In this document: positions 1 to 7,253 of the stretch, piece after piece | How positions within the stretch are numbered: the stretch's first letter is position 1 | Layout: each line of letters begins with the position of its first letter | Source: Sulfuricurvum sp041651515 | GTDB lineage: Bacteria > Campylobacterota > Campylobacteria > Campylobacterales > Sulfurimonadaceae | NCBI RefSeq assembly: GCF_041651515.1 | Contig: NZ_JBAZJF010000002.1 | Location: 372,001-436,000 of the forward strand | Direction of reading: 5' to 3' | DNA length: 64,000 nucleotides | Position numbers and translations under genes: made by a program | The notes under the pieces: generated by a model | Database searches by the model: none | What the model was told of the DNA's origin: nothing | Seen by the model: the letters and a program-made list of their open reading frames with translations, nothing else

Positions 1-231
1 GCTATTGAGAATTTTTCACAGTTGATCCATAAACGTTTGAACCAATACACGGGAAAAAAGCCTGATGTGTTGATCGAAGGGCATTTTCACCAAAACAGCT
101 CTTTTGAGGTATTGGGGAGAGCGTACATCAACCTTGGCGCTTTTGCTTGTAACGAAAGATATTATACTGTACAATCATCTCACAATACGATAGTTTTAAA
201 AGAAGCTTTCTTGTCTAAGGAGCCCCGATGA
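1..231 (+). CDS. LpxH-like metallophosphoesterase, C-terminal part (5' end outside window)
   Basis: An open frame enters at base 1 (AIENFSQL...) and ends at TGA 229-231, so only the last 76 codons are seen. The GHFHQ motif matches the final metal-binding GH.H of calcineurin-like phosphoesterases, followed by a beta-rich tail (INLGAF). In Gram-negative bacteria such proteins are often UDP-2,3-diacylglucosamine hydrolases of lipid A synthesis; this assignment is inferred, because the metal-binding N-terminus is not visible. The stop overlaps the cheV start (ATGA), so the gene is probably translationally coupled to the chemotaxis operon. Confidence 0.6.
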   Translation, partial: AIENFSQLIHKRLNQYTGKKPDVLIEGHFHQNSSFEVLGRAYINLGAFACNERYYTVQSSHNTIVLKEAFLSKEPR

Positions 232-1172
232 AGGGACAGAACGATGTGTTAAAGATCGGATCCAATGAGATGGAATTGGTCGATTTTCGTATATTTAAGC
301 GCGAAGGGGATGAAGTATACGAGGGAATATACGGAATCAATGTCGCGAAAGTACGTGAAATTATCCGATTTCCGAAATTAACAGAATTACCAGGTGTTCC
401 ACCGTTTATTGAAGGAATCTTTGATTTGCGCGGAGTGGTGATACCGGTGGTAAATTTGGCTAAATGGATGGGCGTTGATGCACCTGAGGGGGTAGACAAA
501 GAGTCTCGGGTCATTATTACCGAGTTCAATAATATTTTGATCGGATTTGTCGTCCATGAAGCGAAACGGATTCGCCGTGTGAACTGGAAAGACATTGAAC
601 CGGCTTCATTTCTCTCCGGCGACGGCGGATTGGACGGATCAAAAATTACCGGAGTCACCCGTATCGAAGATGACAGCGTATTGCTGATTTTAGATTTAGA
701 GGGGGTCGTGCAGGAGTTGGGACTCTATCAACCTTCTCACGGCAAGCTTGAAGCGGGAAAATATAATTTCAGCGGTCTTGTTTTATTGTTGGATGACAGC
801 GGGACAGCACGCCGTATTATTAAAGATGCGTTAGAGCAGATGGGGTTCAATGTGATCGAAGCGACGGATGGTCAGCAGGGGTTACAAATTTTGGAAGATC
901 TATACCGAAATTACGGAGATGATCTCCCCTCTAAACTCCGCCTTATCGCTTCGGATATCGAAATGCCGTTAATGGACGGTTTTCATTTTGCGGCACAAGT
1001 TAAAGCGGACAGTCGCTTTAAAATGATACCGATTGTCTTTAACTCCTCTATCAGCGACCATTTTAGTGAACTTCGCGGGTTGGATATGGGAGCAGAGGCA
1101 TATTTGGTCAAGTTTGATTCTAATTTATTTTACGATGAAGTGGCACGTGTTGTACGTGCTCATATTGAATAG
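228..1172 (+). CDS. cheV: Chemotaxis coupling protein CheV (CheW domain + receiver)
   Basis: 314 aa. Residues about 15-165 form a CheW-like scaffold (EGIYGINVAKVREIIRF, then FDLRGVVIPVVNL) that links receptors to CheA. Residues about 185-314 form a receiver domain with the acidic pocket in LLLDDSG, the phospho-acceptor Asp in SDIEMPLMDG, and a Lys in LVKF. CheV is thought to tune or adapt receptor-kinase signalling and act as a phosphate sink. ATG 228 overlaps the upstream stop, and the gene lies 9 bp before cheA. Length and domain order are typical of Campylobacterota CheV. Confidence 0.96.
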   Translation: MKGQNDVLKIGSNEMELVDFRIFKREGDEVYEGIYGINVAKVREIIRFPKLTELPGVPPFIEGIFDLRGVVIPVVNLAKWMGVDAPEGVDKESRVIITEFNNILIGFVVHEAKRIRRVNWKDIEPASFLSGDGGLDGSKITGVTRIEDDSVLLILDLEGVVQELGLYQPSHGKLEAGKYNFSGLVLLLDDSGTARRIIKDALEQMGFNVIEATDGQQGLQILEDLYRNYGDDLPSKLRLIASDIEMPLMDGFHFAAQVKADSRFKMIPIVFNSSISDHFSELRGLDMGAEAYLVKFDSNLFYDEVARVVRAHIE

Positions 1173-1181
1173 GGGACCGCG

Positions 1182-3668
1182 ATGGATGAATTTCAAGAGA
1201 TATTACAAGACTTTTTGGTCGAATCGTTTGAGCTGATCGAGCAGCTTGACCAAGACCTCGTCGAGTTGGAATCACGGCCCGATGATTTGGATCTGCTTAA
1301 CCGTATATTTAGGGTTGCCCATACGATTAAGGGGGCCAGTTCATTTTTGAACTTTGATGTTTTAACCCACTTGACGCATCATATGGAAAATCTGCTTAAC
1401 ATGGCACGTCACGGTGATTTGACGATTGATGCTAATGTTATGGACGTTATTCTTGAATCGATTGATTTGATGAAAGCGCTGCTGGTCCGTATCCGCGACA
1501 GCGGAGAAGATTCAGGGCTGGAAGTATTGGGTTGTGTCGGCAGATTAGACGCGGTAGCGAACGGTACATCCGAAGATGCTCCGGTGGAAGCACCTGCCCC
1601 GGTACAAGAGGTTCCTGCCCCTGTTGCTACTGTTGAAGAAGAACCGGATTATTCAGGGATGAGTGACGCGGAAGTTGAAGCGGAAATAGAGCGGCTTATT
1701 GCCGTTCGTCAAGCCGAAGATGCCGCCAAGCGTGCTGTAAAACAAGATACCACACCTGCTTCGGTAGAAGAAGAACCGGATTATTCAGGGATGAGCGACG
1801 CGGAAGTCGAAGCAGAGATAGAGCGGCTTATTGCCGTTCGTCAAGCCGAAGATGCCGCCAAGCGTGCCGGTAAAAAAGCAGAATCGGAAGCACCAAAAGC
1901 GGCTCCGGCTCCTGTTCCGGCAGCTCCTGTTGCAGCCCCTAAAGCGGAAGTGACTCCGGTAGCTAAACCTGCTGCTCCTGCACCAAGACGCAGTGAACCA
2001 AAAGAGGAGGGTGAAAATCGTGGAGGATCAACGGTCGAACAGACGATTCGTGTTGATGTCAAGCGGTTAGATCATCTTATGAATCTTATCGGGGAGCTTG
2101 TTCTAGGTAAAAATCGTCTTATTAAAATCAATGATGACGTAGAAGAGCGGTATGAGGGAGAAGCCTTCCTTGAAGAGCTTAATCAGGTTGTCTCTATTGT
2201 TTCTCTTGTAACTACTGATTTACAAATTGCCGTTATGAAAACCCGTATGCTTCCGATTGGAAAAGTTTTCAATAAATTCCCTCGTATGATTCGCGATCTT
2301 TCCCGTGAACTGAGCAAAAATATTGAATTAGAGATTGTAGGGGAAGATACGGAGCTTGATAAATCGATTGTCGAAGAGATTGGCGATCCTTTGGTTCATA
2401 TTATTCGTAACTCATGCGACCATGGTATCGAAACACCTGCTGTCCGTTTGGCTGCTGGCAAAGGGGAAGTCGGTACGATTCAGCTTAAGGCGTATCATGA
2501 GGGGAACCACATCGTTATTCAAATTATCGATGACGGTAAAGGTCTCGATGCGGATATGCTTAAATCAAAATCCATTGAAAAAGGGATTATTACCGAAAAA
2601 GAGGCCGATGGAATGTCGGAAAAAGAGGCATTTGCCCTCATCTTCCGCCCGGGCTTTTCAACTGCCGCACAGGTGACCAGCGTTTCGGGTCGCGGTGTCG
2701 GTATGGACGTGGTAAAAACCAACATCGAAAAACTCAACGGTATGATCGACATTGACTCGGAAGTGGGTCAAGGGACGTCGATGAAACTCAAAATTCCTCT
2801 CACCCTTGCCATTATTCAAGCGTTGTTGGTCGGAGTGCAGGAAGAGTATTATGCGATTCCGCTCGCCTCTGTTCTTGAGACCGTTCGTATCAGCAAGGAT
2901 GAGATTTATACGGTTGAAAGCCGTTCGGTTATGCGTCTTCGTGATGAGGTTCTTTCTCTTGTGCATATCGGAGATATTTTCGAAGTGGAACGGGTATTTG
3001 ACAACAGCGAACACGCTTACGTTGTTGTTCTTGGCCTTGCTGAAAGTAAGATCGGGCTTATCGTCGATTCTTTGGTCGGGCAAGAAGAGATCGTTATTAA
3101 ATCTCTCGGTGAATACCTCAAAGGGATCGAGGGGATTGCCGGTGCAACCATTCGCGGGGATGGCGGCGTAACATTGATCGTTGACGTAGCGGCATTGATG
3201 CAAATGGCAAAATCGGTTAAATCTACCGTAGGACAAGAGAGTGCGGAAGCCAAAGGGCGTTTAGGGGTCAAAAATTCTGCGAGTGATTATTGTGTGATGA
3301 TTGTGGATGATTCAAAAACGGATCGTACCATTATGCGCAAATCACTTGAACCGCTGGGAATTACATTGGTTGAAGCGACAGACGGAGTTGAAGCACTTAA
3401 TATTCTCAAGCAAGGAGATCATAATTTTGACGGTATGCTCGTTGACATCGAGATGCCGAGAATGGATGGATATACCCTTGCTTCTGAGATTAAAAAATAC
3501 AACAAATACAAAAATTTACCACTCATCGCTGTCACTTCCCGTACCGGAAAAGCGGATCGAATGCGCGGAGTGGAGTCGGGAATGATCGAATACATCACCA
3601 AACCGTATTCTCCGGAGTATTTGATGAATGTGGTCAAACGAAATATTAAGTTTAACGAGGGGCTATAA
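1182..3668 (+). CDS. cheA: Chemotaxis histidine kinase CheA with C-terminal receiver (CheAY)
   Basis: 828 aa cytoplasmic kinase. The N-terminal HPt domain has phospho-His47 in HTIKGAS. A long Ala/Pro/Glu-rich linker (about 125-285) replaces a recognisable P2 domain and contains a perfect-looking tandem duplication of about 35 residues. Then come the dimerisation domain, HATPase (IRNSCDHG N-box, IIDDGKGL and GRGVGMDVV G-boxes), a CheW-like P5 domain, and a receiver from about residue 700 with Asp in VDIEMPRMDG. The fused receiver is characteristic of Campylobacterota CheA. It lies between cheV and cheW (2 bp gap) in one operon. Confidence 0.97.
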   Translation: MDEFQEILQDFLVESFELIEQLDQDLVELESRPDDLDLLNRIFRVAHTIKGASSFLNFDVLTHLTHHMENLLNMARHGDLTIDANVMDVILESIDLMKALLVRIRDSGEDSGLEVLGCVGRLDAVANGTSEDAPVEAPAPVQEVPAPVATVEEEPDYSGMSDAEVEAEIERLIAVRQAEDAAKRAVKQDTTPASVEEEPDYSGMSDAEVEAEIERLIAVRQAEDAAKRAGKKAESEAPKAAPAPVPAAPVAAPKAEVTPVAKPAAPAPRRSEPKEEGENRGGSTVEQTIRVDVKRLDHLMNLIGELVLGKNRLIKINDDVEERYEGEAFLEELNQVVSIVSLVTTDLQIAVMKTRMLPIGKVFNKFPRMIRDLSRELSKNIELEIVGEDTELDKSIVEEIGDPLVHIIRNSCDHGIETPAVRLAAGKGEVGTIQLKAYHEGNHIVIQIIDDGKGLDADMLKSKSIEKGIITEKEADGMSEKEAFALIFRPGFSTAAQVTSVSGRGVGMDVVKTNIEKLNGMIDIDSEVGQGTSMKLKIPLTLAIIQALLVGVQEEYYAIPLASVLETVRISKDEIYTVESRSVMRLRDEVLSLVHIGDIFEVERVFDNSEHAYVVVLGLAESKIGLIVDSLVGQEEIVIKSLGEYLKGIEGIAGATIRGDGGVTLIVDVAALMQMAKSVKSTVGQESAEAKGRLGVKNSASDYCVMIVDDSKTDRTIMRKSLEPLGITLVEATDGVEALNILKQGDHNFDGMLVDIEMPRMDGYTLASEIKKYNKYKNLPLIAVTSRTGKADRMRGVESGMIEYITKPYSPEYLMNVVKRNIKFNEGL
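1632..1736 (+). repeat. CheA linker repeat, copy 1 (105 bp, 35 codons)
   Basis: Encodes VEEEPDYSGMSDAEVEAEIE followed by RLIAVRQAEDAAKRA. The same 35 residues recur 132 bp downstream with only synonymous third-position differences, such as gagtgacgcg versus gagcgacgcg. The unit has high helical, charged character. Confidence 0.92.
1764..1868 (+). repeat. CheA linker repeat, copy 2 (105 bp, 35 codons)
   Basis: Second copy of the CheA linker unit, offset 132 bp (44 codons) from copy 1. The protein sequence is unchanged but several codons differ, so the copies are not a fresh DNA duplication. The nine residues between them (VKQDTTPAS) form a flexible spacer. Confidence 0.92.
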
Positions 3669-3670
3669 TC

Positions 3671-4165
3671 ATGAGCGAAAAACTTCAACAAATCATTAAT
3701 AAACAGCAAAAAAACCTCTCTGGCGAAGATACTAAAATTGATGAAGTGATTCAATTGGTTGGATTCATCGTTGGTGATGAAGAGTTTTCGGTACCCATTT
3801 TGAGTATTCAAGAGATTATTAAACCGATCTCATGGACCCGTGTCCCACAGACTCCTGCCTATATTTTAGGGGTTTTTAATCTTCGCGGTTCGGTGATTCC
3901 ATTGATTGATTTGCGATCACGTTTTGGATTGCCGACGTTGAAGCATACGGAAGAGACCCGTTTTATCGTCATGAAAAACGGTGACGATGTAGCCGGATTT
4001 GTTATCGACCGTCTTACCGAGGCTATACGGCTTCCAAAACGGGATGTGGGACCGGCTCCTGAAACCATCTCGGAATCCGAAAGTTTGATTGACGGTGTCG
4101 GCAAACAAGCCGATCGTATTATTACGATTCTTAAAGTTTGGAAACTCTTAGAAAGAAATTTCTGA
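3671..4165 (+). CDS. cheW: Chemotaxis scaffold protein CheW
   Basis: 164 aa single CheW domain that bridges chemoreceptors and CheA in the polar array. Characteristic segments are VGFIVGDEEFSVPI, IQEIIKP and FNLRGSVIPLIDLR. A short hydrophilic N-terminal extension (about 30 residues) precedes the domain. It starts 2 bp after the cheA stop and so closes the cheV-cheA-cheW operon. The next gene, pepP, follows after 29 bp. Confidence 0.97.
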   Translation: MSEKLQQIINKQQKNLSGEDTKIDEVIQLVGFIVGDEEFSVPILSIQEIIKPISWTRVPQTPAYILGVFNLRGSVIPLIDLRSRFGLPTLKHTEETRFIVMKNGDDVAGFVIDRLTEAIRLPKRDVGPAPETISESESLIDGVGKQADRIITILKVWKLLERNF

Positions 4166-4194
4166 TTTAGTTCCATTTATGGCACAATATCGCC

Positions 4195-5505
4195 ATGAAT
4201 GAAACACACTTTTATGCACGTCGCCAAAAACTCCTCGACCGAATGGAGGAGGGGGTGGCGATCGTCACCTCTGCACCTACGCAAAGCCGCTCAAACGATA
4301 CCGAATATCTCTACCGACAAAACAGCGATTTTTATTACCTGTGCGGATTTAACGAAGATAATTCTATTTTAATCTTGGTAAAAAACCCTGAATTGACGAA
4401 AACCATTCTCTTTGTGGAAGCCTATAATGCGGAACACGCCCTTTGGAATGGCGCACGTCTAGGCGTTGAGAGAGCACGCGAACGTTTTCGTGTCGATGAC
4501 GTACACGATATTTCCGAATATGCAACAATGATTAAAGACGTTTTGCGAGAACATATCAATCTTTATATCGATCTTTACAGTGATTCGACGAGACTCACAG
4601 AGGTTAAAAATGCGGCGCAGTCACTCCACAGTACACGGGGTGTCAAGCGTCATATTCGCTCTATTCACGATGTTACCCATTTAATCCGCTCAATGCGACT
4701 CATCAAATCCGATGAAGAGATAGAGACAATCAAAAAAGCGATTGCTATTACCGCTGAAGCACACCATACAGCACTGCGGAAGTGTCGTACCGGGATGTTG
4801 GAATATCAGCTTCAAGCTGCCATGAGTTATGTGTTTCTGAACAGCGGCGCATCGGCAGAAGCGTACGGTGCGATCGTAGCGGGGGGAAATAATGCCAATA
4901 CCCTTCATTACGTTGATAACCGCGATGAACTCCGAGACGGTGATTTAGTCCTGATTGATGCGGCGTGTGAATGGGAACTCTATGCCAGTGATATTACCCG
5001 TACCTTTCCGATCAACGGAAAATTCAGTGATGCTCAGCGTGAGGTATACGAAAAAGTTCTCGATGTTCAGCTCCGTGTTATCGAAGCGATACGTGTGGGG
5101 GTGAAACGGGATTGGTTGCAAATGTACAGTGAAGAACTCTTATGCGATGCTCTGATCGAACTTGGGATTTTGAGCGGAGAACGAAGTACATTGATAGAAG
5201 CCAAAGAGCATAAAAAATATGCCCCGCACGGGATAGGTCACTGGATGGGACTGGATGTCCATGACCCGTGTCCGTATGTGGATGAAGCGGGAGAATCGTT
5301 AGCCTTTGAAGCGGGGATGGTGATGACGATTGAACCGGGACTGTACTTCCGAGCGGATGATGAAAGTGTCCCCGAACGTTATCGGGGGATCGGTATCCGT
5401 ATCGAGGATAATATTCTTGTCACCGAAGAGGGGTATGAGAACCTCTCAGCGATGATAGCCAAGAGTGTGGAAGAGATAGAGGGGATTTGCCATAATCAGT
5501 TATAG
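4195..5505 (+). CDS. pepP: Xaa-Pro aminopeptidase (M24B family)
   Basis: 436 aa, the usual length for aminopeptidase P, which removes N-terminal residues preceding proline in the cytoplasm. An N-terminal AMP_N domain (YLYRQNSDFYYLCGF) precedes the pita-bread domain. The dinuclear metal ligands are visible: Asp in LIDAACE, Asp in SDITRTF, His in HGIGHWMGLDVHD, Glu in TIEPGLY and Glu in RIEDNIL. ATG 4195 is the first start after cheW; the gene converges on a minus-strand pair, overlapping the neighbouring 3' end by 10 bp. Confidence 0.93.
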   Translation: MNETHFYARRQKLLDRMEEGVAIVTSAPTQSRSNDTEYLYRQNSDFYYLCGFNEDNSILILVKNPELTKTILFVEAYNAEHALWNGARLGVERARERFRVDDVHDISEYATMIKDVLREHINLYIDLYSDSTRLTEVKNAAQSLHSTRGVKRHIRSIHDVTHLIRSMRLIKSDEEIETIKKAIAITAEAHHTALRKCRTGMLEYQLQAAMSYVFLNSGASAEAYGAIVAGGNNANTLHYVDNRDELRDGDLVLIDAACEWELYASDITRTFPINGKFSDAQREVYEKVLDVQLRVIEAIRVGVKRDWLQMYSEELLCDALIELGILSGERSTLIEAKEHKKYAPHGIGHWMGLDVHDPCPYVDEAGESLAFEAGMVMTIEPGLYFRADDESVPERYRGIGIRIEDNILVTEEGYENLSAMIAKSVEEIEGICHNQL

Positions 5506-5921
5506 CTATAACTCCATCCGCTGAGGCCGTCTTTCGCCTCTTTAAATCCTTCCGAATCCCCTAAAAAATCGATAATATGCAATAGCGTCCACGGAATGCT
5601 GTTCGCCTCCGCATCATCGACGATGTGTTTGGGCATAGGGGTCTCTTGGGTCGTCATGGCAAATGCGATCCGTTCTCGGTTACTTAACACATGGCTGGTC
5701 GCAGTAATACCCAACTCACGGCAAAATTTTTCCAAAAGGAGAGGTCTTACCTCTTCGGGGATCACATCGGCCGTGTTGAGGATGATGGTGAAATGGATTG
5801 GAAGTTCATCCACCATCATTGAGGGGGATGCCATAAGGATATATTCAACCCCTTCAAGCTGCTTTTGAATTTCAGATTGTGAGAGGTAGCTGTGGACTTT
5901 GAGTGCTTGCATCTCCTGCAT
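5496..5921 (-). CDS. Conserved hypothetical protein, 141 aa
   Basis: I do not recognise a family. The frame is open to 6005, but the ATG at 5921 overlaps the upstream stop (TAATG) and gives MQEMQALKVHSYLSQ, the best start. The protein is soluble and has no signal peptide or Cys pairs. It has a beta strand rich middle (VEYILMASPS, LPIHFTIILNTADVIPEE) and ends in aromatic residues (GLSGWSYSYN). It is coupled to the 162 aa gene upstream and converges on pepP. The two probably act together, by coupling only. Confidence 0.72.
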   Translation of the reverse strand: MQEMQALKVHSYLSQSEIQKQLEGVEYILMASPSMMVDELPIHFTIILNTADVIPEEVRPLLLEKFCRELGITATSHVLSNRERIAFAMTTQETPMPKHIVDDAEANSIPWTLLHIIDFLGDSEGFKEAKDGLSGWSYSYN

Positions 5922-6409
5922 TAGTGGTCTCCTTCGATAATTTTGGCTAAGAGAGAGGTTATTCCGATGTGAAGATTGTAATTCCGAGTCGGAAAATCGA
6001 TCCACTCATCTTTTAGGTTGACACTGTAAGAGCTTAGATATCTCCCCAGTGTTTCCAATTCGATCGCTACATAGCACTTTGCCGCATCCGGGGTAGTGTT
6101 GGTACGGACTAATTCCCCTTTGCTATTGCTTTTCGCAAGGGTGAAGGCAAGAGTTTTAAGACTCATCAAATCGCACCAGCGGATAAAAAGAGCCGGTGTT
6201 AGGAGAGGGTGTGGAGTCCCCTCGGGATCAAACAAAAGTTTTTGTTCTCTCAGCGGAATAAGTACGCTTAAAATGGCTTCACAGTAGGGAATGCTCTTTT
6301 GTTGCCAAAACGGTGCTTCGTCACTGCGCTCTAATGCGGCAGAGATGGCACTAATAATCTCTTTTAGGTTCCCTGAGCTGAGCAAGGTTGCCATGGAATG
6401 CAAAATCAT
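5921..6409 (-). CDS. Hypothetical protein, 162 aa
   Basis: The open frame reaches 6499, but ATG 6409 is preceded by ACGGAGAAAGC, a good ribosome site, giving MILHSMATLL. Mostly helical and soluble. The stretch EAPFWQQKSIPYCEAILSV faintly resembles helical segments next to the ATPase of type IV coupling proteins, but there is no P-loop or other diagnostic motif, so I assign no function. It is followed by, and overlaps by one base, the 141 aa gene. It is divergent from the DUF445 gene 67 bp away. Confidence 0.68.
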   Translation of the reverse strand: MILHSMATLLSSGNLKEIISAISAALERSDEAPFWQQKSIPYCEAILSVLIPLREQKLLFDPEGTPHPLLTPALFIRWCDLMSLKTLAFTLAKSNSKGELVRTNTTPDAAKCYVAIELETLGRYLSSYSVNLKDEWIDFPTRNYNLHIGITSLLAKIIEGDH

Positions 6410-6476
6410 GCTTTCTCCGTTTTTCCGCAACTGTAACCTTTTTTGTATAATATGCGTATTAACTAAAGGAGATTGT

Positions 6477-7178
6477 ATGTTGGATAAAGGATGGATCACA
6501 AATTATATTTCGATTGGATTGGTAGGGGTTTCGTACGCATTTGAGGGGTATGCGGCAAATGCAATCCGCGCGGCAGGACTGTTTGCCCTTTCCGGTGCGG
6601 TGACGAATCAACTGGCCATTCACATGCTGTTTGAAAAAGTCCCTTTTTTATACGGTTCGGGGATTATACTCGATCGCTTCGAATCGATCCGAGAAGCACT
6701 AAAAATTCTGATCATGGAACAATTTTTTACCCCGGAAAAGATTGAAGCGTTCGTTCAATCCCAAGAGCGCTCAATAGAATTAGCCCCTATTATTGAACAA
6801 ACTGATTTTACCCCTGCGTATGAGGCGCTCTTAAAAAGTGTGATGGAATCACCAATGGGGGGGATGATCGGAATGTTCGGCGGTGAGTCTTTGATTGCCA
6901 AACTCAAAGAACCGTTTTTGGAAAAAATCAAACTCTCTACGATAGAGATTAGTCAGAGTGAATCGTTTATGAACGCACTCAATAGCCATCTGCATCAGGG
7001 GGGAGCACATTTGAGCGGGACAATTGGTGAGATCGTTGAATCGCGCCTTGCCGAGCTTACTCCCCAAATGATCAAAGAGATGCTCCATGGACTTATGAAA
7101 GAGCATTTGGGATGGTTGGTTGTCTGGGGTGGAGTTTTTGGCGGGGTGATAGGGATCCTCTCGTCATTGCTCATTTAA
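6477..7178 (+). CDS. DUF445 family membrane protein
   Basis: 233 aa from ATG 6477, preceded by AAGGAGATTGT; a longer reading from 6291 would run through the divergent promoter and is rejected. Hydrophobic N-terminal segment about 4-40 includes the family-like GLFALSGAVTNQLAIHMLFEKVPFLYGSG. A soluble helical middle (GGMIGMFGGES) is followed by a C-terminal membrane segment (LVVWGGVFGGVIGILSSLLI). DUF445 proteins are envelope proteins of unknown role. It sits directly upstream of clpB, but clpB has its own promoter. Confidence 0.85.
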   Translation: MLDKGWITNYISIGLVGVSYAFEGYAANAIRAAGLFALSGAVTNQLAIHMLFEKVPFLYGSGIILDRFESIREALKILIMEQFFTPEKIEAFVQSQERSIELAPIIEQTDFTPAYEALLKSVMESPMGGMIGMFGGESLIAKLKEPFLEKIKLSTIEISQSESFMNALNSHLHQGGAHLSGTIGEIVESRLAELTPQMIKEMLHGLMKEHLGWLVVWGGVFGGVIGILSSLLI

Positions 7179-7196
7179 ACAATCTCACTTAAAAGA

Positions 7197-7217
7197 CTTG
7201 ACAACAGTGGACTCAAA
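7197..7217 (+). promoter_or_regulatory. HAIR-like HspR operator over the clpB promoter
   Basis: CTTGACA-N7-ACTCAAA matches 11 of 14 arm positions of the HAIR consensus CTTGAGT-N7-ACTCAAG, with the exact seven-base spacer. It overlaps the -35 box and spacer of the clpB promoter, the position expected of a repressor site. HspR is the known heat-shock repressor in Campylobacter and Helicobacter; its gene is not in this window, so the regulator is inferred. Confidence 0.6.
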
Positions 7218-7227
7218 GTATTATAAT
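7198..7227 (+). promoter_or_regulatory. Sigma70-type promoter of clpB
   Basis: TTGACA at 7198-7203 and TATAAT at 7222-7227, separated by 18 bp. Both boxes match the consensus, unusually for this phylum where -35 boxes are poorly conserved. The start codon follows 26 bp after the -10, with an AGGAG ribosome site. Confidence 0.75.
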
Positions 7228-7253
7228 TCATCTAACTCAATCAGGAGAATTTT

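Noticed and set aside
2658..3236. Minus-strand 192-codon frame inside cheA
   Set aside because: Antisense to a fully conserved kinase; no start signal or recognisable protein sequence.
6291..6476. Upstream extension of the DUF445 protein to 295 aa
   Set aside because: It would overlap a divergent gene and its ribosome site, and AAGGAGATTGT precedes the internal ATG at 6477.
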